Shown here: piece after piece, positions 17,055 through 24,630 of the stretch | How the letters are laid out: every line of letters starts with the position of its first letter | Numbering within the stretch: the stretch's first letter is position 1 | Assembly (NCBI RefSeq): GCF_018614955.1 | Contig: NZ_JAGGNV010000003.1 | Location: 124,001 to 188,000, forward strand | DNA length: 64,000 nucleotides | Origin: Variovorax paradoxus | GTDB taxonomy: Bacteria > Pseudomonadota > Gammaproteobacteria > Burkholderiales > Burkholderiaceae_C | Direction of reading: 5' to 3' | Position numbers and translations under genes: made by a program | Notes under the pieces: generated by a model | Databases searched by the model: none | What the model was told of the DNA's origin: nothing | Seen by the model: the letters and a program-made list of their open reading frames with translations, nothing else

Positions 17055-17377
17055 GCAAGCTCGTGCATCCGTCGACGACAGACCCACACTACGCCTGGTT
17101 CCATTGCCCAGGCTGCGACGGCAAACACGCGGTGAGCACTGGGCCCGGCGGGTGGGGTTGGAACGGCTCGCTCGACGCGCCGACTCTCACGCCTTCCGTG
17201 CTGGTGCGCACCGGCCGCGCCGTCGATCCGACGTTCGCGCCGGAAGAGGGAGACCCGCCAGAGGTCTGCCATTCCTTCGTGACTGATGGCCGCATCCAGT
17301 TTCTCCATGACTGCACCCACGCGCTCGCTGGTCAGACGGTTGATCTGCCAGACCTGCAGCCGGAGTCGCCGTGCTGA
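17051..17377 (+). CDS. DUF6527-like phage protein
   Basis: A 108-residue protein with WFHCPGCDGKHAVST, then WNGSLDAPTLTPSVLV, and CHSFVTDGRIQFLHDCTHALAGQTVDLPD. The CxxC followed by a W-x-x-x-G..PTLTPSV stretch and a CHSF...G.I.FL.DC.H core marks the widespread phage family DUF6527, of unknown function and probably metal-binding. ATGA overlap upstream; the next gene starts seven bases inside. Confidence 0.7.
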   Translation: MSKLVHPSTTDPHYAWFHCPGCDGKHAVSTGPGGWGWNGSLDAPTLTPSVLVRTGRAVDPTFAPEEGDPPEVCHSFVTDGRIQFLHDCTHALAGQTVDLPDLQPESPC

Positions 17378-17694
17378 TCGCGCTCGACTTCGACGGCACC
17401 TACACGGCCGACCCTGAGCTCTGGATTGGCTTCATCGCCGCCGCGCGGGCCCGTGGCCACCAGGTGTGGCTCGTGACCATGCGCGACGAGTTCGAGGGCG
17501 CGGACGTGAACCGCCAGTTGCTCGGCAAGGTCGATCGCATCGTGTTCACCGGCCGCCGCGCGAAGCTTCCATTTCTCGAGGCGCGCGGCATCCACCCGCA
17601 GATCTGGATCGACGACATGCCGCGCTGGATCCTCAACGACGCGGCGCCAGCCGGCCTGCGCGCTGGCGGCGCGCTCGAATGGGAATCCGCATGA
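17371..17694 (+). CDS. Small HAD-like phosphatase
   Basis: A 107-residue protein with the HAD motif I DFDGTYT at residues 6-12, a motif II-like VTMRDE, and an IWIDDMPRWI segment that fits motif IV acidic residues. It lacks a cap domain and is shorter than usual HAD enzymes (about 200 residues). Phages carry such small phosphatases near lysis genes; the substrate is unknown. Starts at GTG overlapping the upstream gene. Confidence 0.65.
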   Translation: MLIALDFDGTYTADPELWIGFIAAARARGHQVWLVTMRDEFEGADVNRQLLGKVDRIVFTGRRAKLPFLEARGIHPQIWIDDMPRWILNDAAPAGLRAGGALEWESA

Positions 17695-18059
17695 ACCCCT
17701 TCTCGAAATACATCGTCATCGGGCTGGCCATCCTGCTGGGCCTCAGCGCGCTGACGAACATCGGCCTCACGAAGGCCTACCTCAAGGCCCGCGACGCGAA
17801 GACCCAGGCGCTCGCCGATCGCGACAGCGCCCGCGCCGCGGCGACGGCCTGCAGCGATGCGACCGAGGCGCTCGCCGAGCAGGCGACCAGGCGCTACGCC
17901 GAGGCGCAGGGCCGGCGCAAGGACGCCGAGATGCGCGCGCTGCTGGCCGAGGGCAGGGCGCAGCAGCTGCTGCAGACCCAGCCAAGCGTGCCGGGCGACG
18001 ACTGCCGCAGCGCCGCCGCGCAGATGGACACCTGGCTCAGCACGAGGAATCCGAAATGA
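17691..18059 (+). CDS. i-spanin, Rz-like
   Basis: A 122-residue protein with an N-terminal membrane anchor (residues about 8-25, YIVIGLAILLGLSALTNIGL) followed by an Ala/Glu/Arg-rich periplasmic coiled coil to about residue 95 and a Cys near residue 105. That is the layout of inner-membrane spanins, which fuse inner and outer membranes after the cell wall is cut. The o-spanin-like lipoprotein follows with a four-base overlap. Confidence 0.75.
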   Translation: MNPFSKYIVIGLAILLGLSALTNIGLTKAYLKARDAKTQALADRDSARAAATACSDATEALAEQATRRYAEAQGRRKDAEMRALLAEGRAQQLLQTQPSVPGDDCRSAAAQMDTWLSTRNPK

Positions 18060-18328
18060 AGACGATCGCGATGCTCTTCCTCGCGGCCTTGGCCGGCTGC
18101 TCGACCACCGGCGGCGCGCTCACCGTGAAGGTGCCGGTGCCAGTCGAGTGCAAGGAATCGATGCCGCCGCGCCCGGCCATGCCCACCGAGGGCCTCAAGC
18201 CCGGCGGCAAGCTGTTCGCGTCGACCATCGCACTGCAGGCCGAGATCGAGCTGCGCGAAGGCTACGAAGGCAAGCTGCGCACCGCCTTGGCCGAGTGCAT
18301 CGCACCGATCAAGCCTGCCGCCCAGTAG
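18056..18328 (+). CDS. o-spanin lipoprotein, Rz1-like
   Basis: A 90-residue lipoprotein: signal sequence MKTIAMLFLAALAGC with lipobox LAGC (Cys15), then a Pro-containing segment (VKVPVPVECKESMPPRPAMP). It starts in the stop of the i-spanin (ATGA). The pair is arranged in tandem rather than embedded. The outer-membrane lipoprotein would bind the i-spanin for membrane fusion. A terminator follows. Confidence 0.78.
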   Translation: MKTIAMLFLAALAGCSTTGGALTVKVPVPVECKESMPPRPAMPTEGLKPGGKLFASTIALQAEIELREGYEGKLRTALAECIAPIKPAAQ

Positions 18329-18361
18329 CCGCGGCCATCCCGTTCATCTGCCCCCACCTCC

Positions 18362-18386
18362 AGCCCGCCTCGTGCGGGCTTTTTTC
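18362..18386 (+). terminator. Intrinsic terminator after the lysis genes
   Basis: Stem AGCCCGC (18362-18368), loop CTCGT, stem GCGGGCT (18374-18380), then TTTTTTC. It closes the lysis operon ahead of the secreted-protein gene, which therefore could have its own promoter or rely on read-through. Confidence 0.85.
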
Positions 18387-18402
18387 TTTCTGAGGCCCAC
18401 AC

Positions 18403-20832
18403 ATGAAACAGCTCCTTCTCGCATTCGTCATCGCCCTCCTCGGTCACGCCCATGCGGAGACGCTCGGGCCCGAGTGGATCAAGGTCGCCAAGGAGGGCGC
18501 CGCCTACACGCTGGTCCCGAAGCGGATCGTGAAGTACGGCGCCGAGGGCAAGTTCGTCCAGAAGACCCTGCAAGGCACCTTCAGATGCGACAACGCCACG
18601 TTCGGCGATCCGGCCGCCGGCGCGGCCAAGGCGTGCTTCGCCAAGTCCCCGGGGTACGTCCCGCCCGAAGGCGAGGCACCGGCCAAGGGTGCGAAGCTGG
18701 CCGAGCAGGACGGGCCGTTTCAGGTCGGCGCGCCGACGATCGTCTCCTACGGGCGCGCCACGACGATCGGCGGCCAGTACACGCGGGACAGCGCTCGAGT
18801 CGAGAAGGTCGTGAGCGGGGAGGGCGTCTGCTCGACCCCATTCTTCGGCAAGGACCCGGCGGCCGGCTTCGCGAAGAACTGCGTTTCGTATGGACCGGCC
18901 GAGGGCGCTCCGCCGCCTGCGCCGCCCACCGGCACCGGCGGTGTGTCCGGCGACATCGTTGATTCAACCGGCGCCGTCGTCGCCAGCGCCTACGTGAGCA
19001 TGGCGTTCAAGTATGGCCAGGCCGAGGGCATCACCTACCGCTACGGGGCCCCGGCGTCGAAGGCTGGCGTTCCCACGCTGCCGCTGCGCGGTGATGTCGG
19101 GTCGATCTCGCACTGCGGTGGCGCCGAAGGCTGCAAGGTCTATTACCAGCTAGGCCGCGAGAACACCGCGGCCGACAACCTGTATGTCAGCACGCATGGC
19201 GCGGCCATCGGCACGCCGGAGGTGGGCAATTCCGTCACGAACGCCGTGGCGTGGTTCCAGGCCCAGGCAACGGACCGCGAGACGTGGATGCAGCGCCCGC
19301 AGCTGCTGTGGCAGGACCGCACGCTCACGCCGCCTTCGATCAGGGACTACGTCGCCGCGGGCGCGCTGGCGCTGAACAGCGCGGCGAGCCTTCCGATCGC
19401 CGAGAAGCGGTGCGAGAGCAGCGCCGACAGCCCGTGCCGGATGTCGCTGGTCGCCACCCAGGGCAGCGCGACCGAGCCGGCGACGCTCTTCACCGTCGGC
19501 ACCTACACGGCGCAGCAGCGCGCCTCTGTCACGTTCGCGCTCGGCAAGGTGCCGACCGCTATCAGCATCACGTCGATGTCCGAGTTCGCGCTCGTGACCG
19601 TCTGGGACACCATCAACCTCAAAGGCCAGATCGCAGTCGTAGCGCTCGGCGGCGTGCCCTCGGGGCGGACATGGGAAAACACGACGAACTGGTACGACTG
19701 GTGGCACGACTGGACCGACGGCGCGAAGCCTGGCTTCCCGAATCAGGGCGGCATCGGTTTCATGAAGGTCGTCGGCTACGTCGACCTGCCGGCGAACATG
19801 AAGGCGCCGACAGCGATCAACGTGACCACCGGCTCCGCGCCCTTCGACATGGTCGTGCATCCGGTCGGCAAAGAGGTGTCGTCGATCGGCGCGCTGGGCT
19901 CGCCGCTCGCGAGCAATCGCGCGAAGTTCCTGCCCGGCGGCGAGTTCTACGAGAAGTACGCCAAGGGCGGTGTCGCGGTGGTCGTGTCGAAGTCCGAGAA
20001 GACCGTGGCCTTCGTCGATCTCGGACCGCTGTTCACCTACTTCAATTCGATGTACCTGGACAGCGCGGCGTCGAACCTGGAGACGCAGAAGCTCGGCATG
20101 GGCGCCAAGCAGTGGCCGTATCTGCTGGCCGAGCAGCTGCAGGCGATGCCGAGGGTCGCGAAGGTCATCACGCTGGCCAGCAAGCCCGCCGGCGTGCAGA
20201 CGACGGCGACCTACAGCCACTGGTCGAAGGATGACCGGGCGCGCATCCCCGGCACGCCCTACTGGCAGACCACGCCGCACTACCCGCGCGCCTGGGTCGC
20301 CACGCAGGACGGCAGCCTGCTCATCTTTTCGCTCGGCCGCTACGCCGCGGGGCCAAAGCCGACGACGCCGGATCCTGCCGACATCGCCCAGGTGGGCACG
20401 GTTTCAGGGCTGGGCAACAACATCACCTTTCTGTCGGCATCGAAGGGCTACCCGGGCGAGGACAACCCTCTGAACGAGATGACGTTCTTCACCGCGCGCG
20501 GCGACCGCGCGTGGGGCTGGGTCAAGTTCTCGGCCAACCAGAACAGCGGCAGCGTCATTCGAAAAATGGCCGACTCACGTGTGGACCCAATCGTCGCGAC
20601 CGAAGCGGACCAGTATTCGACGGAGGGCGGAATCGTGTCCGTGGCCGACTATGCCGGCAAGCGCATCGCGAACTACCGCTATGGCCCGGTGATCTACCCG
20701 CGCCCGGCCAGCCAGACGACCTTCTGCCCGCAGCCGACCGGGTGCGCCACGCTCACGTCGGAGGGGGAGTACGCCGGCGCGCTGGACCTTCCCTTCAAGC
20801 CCTTCTCGGTGCACTCGTCGAACGTGCCCTGA
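18403..20832 (+). CDS. Large secreted protein of unknown function (phage cargo)
   Basis: An 809-residue protein with a Sec signal peptide (MKQLLLAFVIALLGHAHA, cleavage after AHA). The mature protein is Cys-containing (several pairs, e.g. GGAEGCK, EKRCESSADSPCR, TTFCPQPTGCA) and beta-rich with recurring SLLIFSLGRYAAG / GGVAVVVSKSEKTVAFVDLG-like segments that suggest a repeat or propeller fold. It stands alone between two terminators (18362-18386 and 20858-20885), in line with an independently transcribed moron. Neither an enzyme motif nor a known family is recognised. It could be a lysogenic conversion factor or a surface-exposed protein. Confidence 0.7.
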   Translation: MKQLLLAFVIALLGHAHAETLGPEWIKVAKEGAAYTLVPKRIVKYGAEGKFVQKTLQGTFRCDNATFGDPAAGAAKACFAKSPGYVPPEGEAPAKGAKLAEQDGPFQVGAPTIVSYGRATTIGGQYTRDSARVEKVVSGEGVCSTPFFGKDPAAGFAKNCVSYGPAEGAPPPAPPTGTGGVSGDIVDSTGAVVASAYVSMAFKYGQAEGITYRYGAPASKAGVPTLPLRGDVGSISHCGGAEGCKVYYQLGRENTAADNLYVSTHGAAIGTPEVGNSVTNAVAWFQAQATDRETWMQRPQLLWQDRTLTPPSIRDYVAAGALALNSAASLPIAEKRCESSADSPCRMSLVATQGSATEPATLFTVGTYTAQQRASVTFALGKVPTAISITSMSEFALVTVWDTINLKGQIAVVALGGVPSGRTWENTTNWYDWWHDWTDGAKPGFPNQGGIGFMKVVGYVDLPANMKAPTAINVTTGSAPFDMVVHPVGKEVSSIGALGSPLASNRAKFLPGGEFYEKYAKGGVAVVVSKSEKTVAFVDLGPLFTYFNSMYLDSAASNLETQKLGMGAKQWPYLLAEQLQAMPRVAKVITLASKPAGVQTTATYSHWSKDDRARIPGTPYWQTTPHYPRAWVATQDGSLLIFSLGRYAAGPKPTTPDPADIAQVGTVSGLGNNITFLSASKGYPGEDNPLNEMTFFTARGDRAWGWVKFSANQNSGSVIRKMADSRVDPIVATEADQYSTEGGIVSVADYAGKRIANYRYGPVIYPRPASQTTFCPQPTGCATLTSEGEYAGALDLPFKPFSVHSSNVP

Positions 20833-20857
20833 GCCCAGTTCCAGCTGTCACGCAACT

Positions 20858-20885
20858 GCCCCCAGCTTCGGCTGGGGGCTTTTTC
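20858..20885 (+). terminator. Strong intrinsic terminator with UUCG tetraloop
   Basis: A perfect 9-bp stem GCCCCCAGC (20858-20866) / GCTGGGGGC (20871-20879) with a TTCG loop and a T-rich tail TTTTTCTTTTC. It ends the secreted-protein transcript and lies at the convergence with the minus-strand methyltransferase gene. The minus strand lacks a T run behind the stem. Confidence 0.9.
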
Positions 20886-20895
20886 TTTTCGGCGA

Positions 20896-22026
20896 TCAGG
20901 TGGTGATCCAGAACGCGCCGCCCTCAAGCTGAGCGCCGGCCAGGCTGGGCTTGGTCCAGAGCGGGTTCAGGATGCCATGCAGCTCGGGTAGCAGTCCGCA
21001 GTAGAAAACCGGAAGCTCGATCCTGAGCTTGCTTCCTGCAAGCAACCAGCAGGCCAGCAGGTATTGCTCACTGTAGAATCGCTCGCCCCAAAAGGGCGGG
21101 TAGTCGGCTGGCAGGAATGTGTCATGTATGCCCGTCAGCAGGCCGGCAGGCAACGTTGGCAAGATCTCCGTGAAGAAAACGGTGACATCCGAATCCGGCA
21201 GAGCCCGGTGGCTTCCGTCGAAAAACAGCATGTCCTCTCCGGTCAGGTTGCTGAATGTCGAGGCAGACACTTTCTGCAGCGGCACTCGGATGACCTCGTC
21301 GCAGATCGCGTTGATTTCGGCCCTCGGGAACGGATCAATCGAGATGATCTTGGTGCGTAATCCGAAGTCTTTGATCGCCCGGCGTGCGAACTTCGTCGAT
21401 GTGCCGGACCCGATCTCGAGGTAGGTCGGAGGGTCGCGGAGCACGAGTTGCGCATAGATCGAAACGGCATCGGAGGCTGGAATCCAAGGGTTGACCCAGT
21501 GCGGCTCAGCCGGTGCGCTCGTCTCTCCGGGGATCTCTGCCATCTTTTCCACCAGCGGCAGAAAGCTGGTGATGCGCTCCGCATAGCGCGGGTTCCCATC
21601 GCCGATAAGCTTGGTGAGCAGCGGCTCCGTCGGTTTGCCCCACCCGTGTCGGGTCCGAGGCTTGGCCGGATAGTCGAGCTCGATCAAGCGATGGTCAGCA
21701 GCGAGGTACTCGACGTCCGCAACCCTTTTCTGGGCGACCCTCAGCAAATCGCTATCTGCCGTTAGGCGCGCGTGCAGTTGCTCCTCCCGTGCTCCAGCCT
21801 CCACTCGCTCGGTGTGAAGGAGGCGGCGTTCGTTCTGCAGATCCCCACGCAACGCCTGCACTTCATGCTCCAGCCGCGCCGAGATCGCCCGCTGTTCGTG
21901 TAGCGACGAAGATAGCCGGGCCAAACGATCGTAGAGCTGTCCGGCGCCTACCATGCGCAGCACCTTCTCTCGGAGGCCTCTGCCAGCGAAAGGTGCTGCC
22001 CGGGTGGCCCTCAGTTGCTCTGTCAT
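20896..22026 (-). CDS. SAM-dependent methyltransferase with N-terminal coiled coil
   Basis: A 376-residue protein. Residues about 35-105 are a coiled coil (RLARLSSSLHEQRAISARLE, later HTERVEAGAREEQLHARL). The second half is a class I methyltransferase: motif I YLEIGSGTSTKFARR (near 200), a motif II acidic ISIDPFPRAE, and DMLFFDGSHRALPDSDVTVFF as motif IV, followed by TGIHDTFLPADYP. This is Methyltransf_24/FkbM-like, a group that methylates sugars or small molecules. It is reversed relative to the late operon, so it may be expressed in the lysogen. A role in modifying cell-surface glycans is inference. Confidence 0.7.
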   Translation of the reverse strand: MTEQLRATRAAPFAGRGLREKVLRMVGAGQLYDRLARLSSSLHEQRAISARLEHEVQALRGDLQNERRLLHTERVEAGAREEQLHARLTADSDLLRVAQKRVADVEYLAADHRLIELDYPAKPRTRHGWGKPTEPLLTKLIGDGNPRYAERITSFLPLVEKMAEIPGETSAPAEPHWVNPWIPASDAVSIYAQLVLRDPPTYLEIGSGTSTKFARRAIKDFGLRTKIISIDPFPRAEINAICDEVIRVPLQKVSASTFSNLTGEDMLFFDGSHRALPDSDVTVFFTEILPTLPAGLLTGIHDTFLPADYPPFWGERFYSEQYLLACWLLAGSKLRIELPVFYCGLLPELHGILNPLWTKPSLAGAQLEGGAFWITT

Positions 22027-22113
22027 TTCGGACTTTCCTTTAGTGGCCCATTATGTCGAGCGTCCTGGCGCGCCGTCGCCATGGGCTGCGTTGCCTCCAT
22101 TCGAGCTGGCAGC

Positions 22114-22293
22114 TTATCCCTCGTCGTCCCAAGCCTCCCGCGCCACCTCAACAGGATCACGGTTCGGATTCTGGGCGTAGAGCTCGTCCGCCAGGTCCCA
22201 TGCCTGATGCGGGTCGAGATCGCCGTTCGACATCCGGGCGCACTCATCAGCGAAGGCGCGCGCCCAGGTGTTGTAGGGGTCTTCGGTGATCAT
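22114..22293 (-). CDS. Small acidic phage protein
   Basis: A 59-residue, acidic protein (MITEDPYNTWARAFADECAR, then DPHQAWDLADELYAQNP). Its ATG overlaps the stop of the upstream minus-strand gene (ATGA), so the two form a pair. No known family is recognised. The pattern of D-x-x-x-A-W-x-L-A-D-E-L-Y suggests a compact helical protein. Confidence 0.55.
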   Translation of the reverse strand: MITEDPYNTWARAFADECARMSNGDLDPHQAWDLADELYAQNPNRDPVEVAREAWDDEG

Positions 22294-22580
22294 TCGTTGC
22301 CCTGGATCGAGAGGATCTCGCAGCTCCACTCCTGCAGCACCCAGGCCGAGTCGCACTTCTCCAGCCCGACGATGCGCATCTCATTGCCAAGCACAGAGAC
22401 CACCCGCGGCTCGTAGAGGGTAGGGCCGTCAGGCGCCATGCCGCCGATGAACAGCGCCGGAACCTTCCGTTCGTCCGTGCCTTTGCGGGTGCTCAGCAGC
22501 GTGCCTTCGAAGGGCTTCGGCTTCTGGTTCCAAATGAGCCACCGGCCGCCTGTGCGCATGGGTGAAACTCGGACTCTCAT
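22290..22580 (-). CDS. Small phage protein of unknown function
   Basis: A 96-residue protein if started at the ATG 22580; the reading frame stays open to 22730, but that upstream stretch is AT-richer and looks like intergenic promoter DNA. A start at 22559 is also possible. The body has a beta-rich look (GGRWLIWNQKPKPFEGTLLS, VVSVLGNEMRIVGLEKCDSAWVLQEWSCEI). It is translationally coupled to the small acidic gene downstream. Not recognised. Confidence 0.45.
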   Translation of the reverse strand: MRVRVSPMRTGGRWLIWNQKPKPFEGTLLSTRKGTDERKVPALFIGGMAPDGPTLYEPRVVSVLGNEMRIVGLEKCDSAWVLQEWSCEILSIQGNE

Positions 22581-22639
22581 GCTGGATAAGCATACAGCTT
22601 TTGAGCTGCGACAGATTGCTCGGTAGCATCTTGTTTGAT

Positions 22640-22693
22640 GTTGCGCCGCAACAATATGTCCTCTTACGTAGAGACAGGGGTATGTCCCATACC
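22640..22693. promoter_or_regulatory. Two inverted repeats in the divergent promoter region
   Basis: GTTGC-GCC-GCAAC (22640-22652) and GGTATG-TCC-CATACC (22679-22693) are perfect dyads in the AT-richer space between the minus-strand pair and the toxin-antitoxin genes. Both have the size of operator half-sites. Autoregulation by the HicB-like antitoxin or by a phage repressor is inference. Confidence 0.4.
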
Positions 22694-22747
22694 ACAGAAT
22701 GGGGTCGGTCATCGAGAGTTGCCACATCAACAGCAGAAGGAGCCAGG

Positions 22748-22804
22748 ATGCTTACAGTGAACGCTTCGGGCCTCCATGAGGCGAGGGCGCCCTATGACCA
22801 TTAA
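22748..22804 (+). CDS. Leader mini-ORF upstream of the antitoxin gene
   Basis: An 18-codon frame (MLTVNASGLHEARAPYDH) with a strong Shine-Dalgarno AAGGAG five bases before its ATG; its TAA at 22802-22804 lies 11 bases inside the antitoxin gene. The antitoxin's own ATG (22794) has only a weak site, so translation may depend on this leader. Function as peptide is doubtful. Confidence 0.4.
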   Translation: MLTVNASGLHEARAPYDH

Positions 22805-23093
22805 CACCTCAGTCTGCGCAAGGTATCGCTACGCAGACGGATGGCACATCTTCGACTCTGAAGATTTGCCCGGGCTGTACGTGGCCAGCAGAGATGCAGA
22901 GCAAGCCTTCAACAATGTCGGGCAGGTCATCGAAGGCCTATTCAAGTTGGACCATGGAATTGACATCCAGATTGTCCCCGAGGTTTCGGTGAAAGAATTT
23001 CTTGCGGCGGTAGCCAAGGACAAGATGCCCTCGGCTGAGCACCCGCTGATCCTGTCTGACAGACGATTCCAGGTCATGGGTGCTGTCGCGTGA
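22794..23093 (+). CDS. hicB: HicB-like antitoxin
   Basis: A 99-residue protein with the partial RNase H-like fold of HicB antitoxins: ARYRYADGWHIFDSEDLPGLYVASRDAEQAFNNV corresponds to the Y.....W.....DLPG......+..EA..N motif. It would neutralise the downstream HicA-like toxin and bind its own promoter. An in-frame upstream ATG at 22776 would add six residues, but lacks a better RBS. It lacks an obvious C-terminal HTH or RHH in this short form, so DNA binding is uncertain. Confidence 0.6.
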   Translation: MTINTSVCARYRYADGWHIFDSEDLPGLYVASRDAEQAFNNVGQVIEGLFKLDHGIDIQIVPEVSVKEFLAAVAKDKMPSAEHPLILSDRRFQVMGAVA

Positions 23094-23311
23094 TCGCGGG
23101 CGGCGTAAAGACGCAGGAAGAAATCGAGAACGAACTAAGGAAGCGTGGCTTTACGCCCATCGATACCATGTCCGATGGCGGCCGTTTTTGGAAATCGAGT
23201 ACTGGCCGGCACCTGCATGTGCCTGATTCCTACGAGGGCATGTATCCGGATTTCATCCTTGGCGATCTGCTGCGCCGAGCTGACTACCTGAACGGAAAAA
23301 AGTCACACTAG
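23090..23311 (+). CDS. HicA-like toxin (putative)
   Basis: A 73-residue protein beginning at a GTG overlapping the antitoxin stop. The pattern EIENELRKRGFTPID..GGRFWKSSTGRHLHVPDSYEGMYPDFILGDLLRRADYL follows the HicA layout: a helix, a beta hairpin with G...F.....GR...VP, and a last helix. The conserved catalytic His of HicA would lie in GRHLHVP. HicA toxins cut mRNA. Order antitoxin first differs from the most common hicA-hicB order. Function is inferred. Confidence 0.55.
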   Translation: MIAGGVKTQEEIENELRKRGFTPIDTMSDGGRFWKSSTGRHLHVPDSYEGMYPDFILGDLLRRADYLNGKKSH

Positions 23312-23403
23312 GGGCGCCCATTCTGGGCCTTCTTGGCATTGGCGCAGACGCCTGAGGCTTCGTCATGTTCGTGGGCGCCGGGGCGGCGCGCTACATTCCG
23401 GCC

Positions 23404-24171
23404 ATGTGCAGCCACTACCAAGCTGAGAAGCGCCGCAAGCAGATCGAGAAGCGATTCGGGATCAAGTTGCCGCCCGACTGGGAGCCGCCGCCGGGCGGCC
23501 TGCACATCTACCCGACGCAGATAGCGCCGTTCATACGCCGGCCGCCGGAGCGCGAGTCGGGCGACGAGGCGGTGCCGGACTTCGAACTGATCGAGGGGCA
23601 CTTCGGGCTGCTGCCTGGCTTCGCCAAGGACATCAAGTACGGCGTCAACACGTACAACGCGCGCACCGAGACCGTCGACCAGCTGGCCAGCTTCAAAAAC
23701 GCCTGGGCGAAGGCGCGGCACTGCATCGTGCCCTGCGAGGCGATCTACGAGCCGGACTGGCGTACCGGCACGCACATCCCGACCAGATTCACCGCGGCCA
23801 ACGACGAGACGCTGGGCGTCGCCGGGCTGTGGGCGCCGTGGAAGGATCCGGCGACAGGGCAGTGGGTCAACAGCTTCACGATGCTGACGATCAACGCCGA
23901 CGCGCACCCACTGTTCAAGGAGATGCACCGGCCCGATCCGAAGCGGCCGCCTGAGCAGCAGGACAAGCGCATGGTGGTGGTCCTGCCCGAGGCGCAGTAC
24001 GAAGAGTGGCTCGACGCGCCGGCCGAGCGCTCGATGAGCTTCATGAACCAGTTCCCGGCGGAGCGCTTCTTGATGACGCCGGAGCCGCTGCCGCCCAAGA
24101 CTCCGAAGACCAAGCCGGAGCGCGCGCAGCCGAAGCAGCCACCGGCAGCAGAGGAGCCGACGCTGTTCTAG
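23404..24171 (+). CDS. SRAP-domain protein (YedK/HMCES-like)
   Basis: A 255-residue SOS-response-associated peptidase family protein. The start at ATG 23404 is chosen because it places Cys at residue 2, the catalytic Cys that becomes N-terminal after Met removal and bonds to abasic sites in single-stranded DNA. VNTYNARTET matches the conserved Asn-Ala-Arg motif; CIVPCEAIYEPDW holds the active-site Glu; and TINADAHPLFKEMHRP carries the conserved His. It shields abasic DNA from breakage. An alternative start at 23365 would destroy the Cys2. In a prophage next to a DNA ligase it suggests a repair cargo. Confidence 0.85.
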   Translation: MCSHYQAEKRRKQIEKRFGIKLPPDWEPPPGGLHIYPTQIAPFIRRPPERESGDEAVPDFELIEGHFGLLPGFAKDIKYGVNTYNARTETVDQLASFKNAWAKARHCIVPCEAIYEPDWRTGTHIPTRFTAANDETLGVAGLWAPWKDPATGQWVNSFTMLTINADAHPLFKEMHRPDPKRPPEQQDKRMVVVLPEAQYEEWLDAPAERSMSFMNQFPAERFLMTPEPLPPKTPKTKPERAQPKQPPAAEEPTLF

Positions 24172-24175
24172 GGCA

Positions 24176-24382
24176 TCACTGCAGGGTTACCGAACCGGGT
24201 GGCTCATCCGCGGAGGCATACACCTGGTCGAACTCGAAGACCGCGGCTGGATTGCATGTGCAGGGCGCGGCGGCGCCCCCGCAGCTGCAACCGCCCTCGG
24301 TGATCACATCCGATGGCCGGTCCATGTGGTTCTCGCAGACCCAGCCCGAGCCGAGGCAGTTGACGCAACTCAGCGAGCTCAT
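24176..24382 (-). CDS. Small Cys-rich (zinc finger-like) phage protein
   Basis: A 68-residue protein with MSSLSCVNCLGSGWVCENH at the N-terminus and GGCSCGGAAAPCTCNP in the middle. CxxC-GxG-xxC-xxH resembles the DnaJ-type zinc-binding pattern often present in phage zinc finger peptides. It overlaps the upstream gene by ATGA. Convergent with the SRAP gene, leaving a 4-bp gap. Confidence 0.65.
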   Translation of the reverse strand: MSSLSCVNCLGSGWVCENHMDRPSDVITEGGCSCGGAAAPCTCNPAAVFEFDQVYASADEPPGSVTLQ

Positions 24383-24549
24383 GTCGCGCGGGCGCGTGTC
24401 CGCGCAGGCCTCTTGGTCGCCCGCGCAGACGGGCTCGGCGACGCTCGTTTGGTAGGCTTCGGGCCGCCGAGCGCCTTGAGCGACTGGATCAGCTTCTCGG
24501 CGTCCGCGTCGAACTTGCCATCGCCGTATTTGGGGGACCTGGCTGCCAT
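24379..24549 (-). CDS. Small basic-tailed phage protein
   Basis: A 56-residue protein whose ATG has a strong Shine-Dalgarno (AAGGAG, 6 bases upstream). KFDADAEKLIQSLKALGGPKP forms a helix, and the C-terminus (ARATKRPARTRARAT) is Lys/Arg/Pro-rich, suggesting nucleic-acid binding. Coupled to the Cys-rich gene by ATGA; divergent from the ligase gene across 81 bp. Confidence 0.6.
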   Translation of the reverse strand: MAARSPKYGDGKFDADAEKLIQSLKALGGPKPTKRASPSPSARATKRPARTRARAT

Positions 24550-24630
24550 CTCGCGCTCCTTAATTTGTGAACTAAGGTTTGCGCTTTCGGCTGACAGTAC
24601 CAGCGTAGGAAGTGGCGGATTCTTCACGCT

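Noticed and set aside
20858..20885. Bidirectional use of the UUCG terminator for the methyltransferase gene
   Set aside because: On the minus strand the stem is not followed by a T run, so termination in that direction is doubtful.
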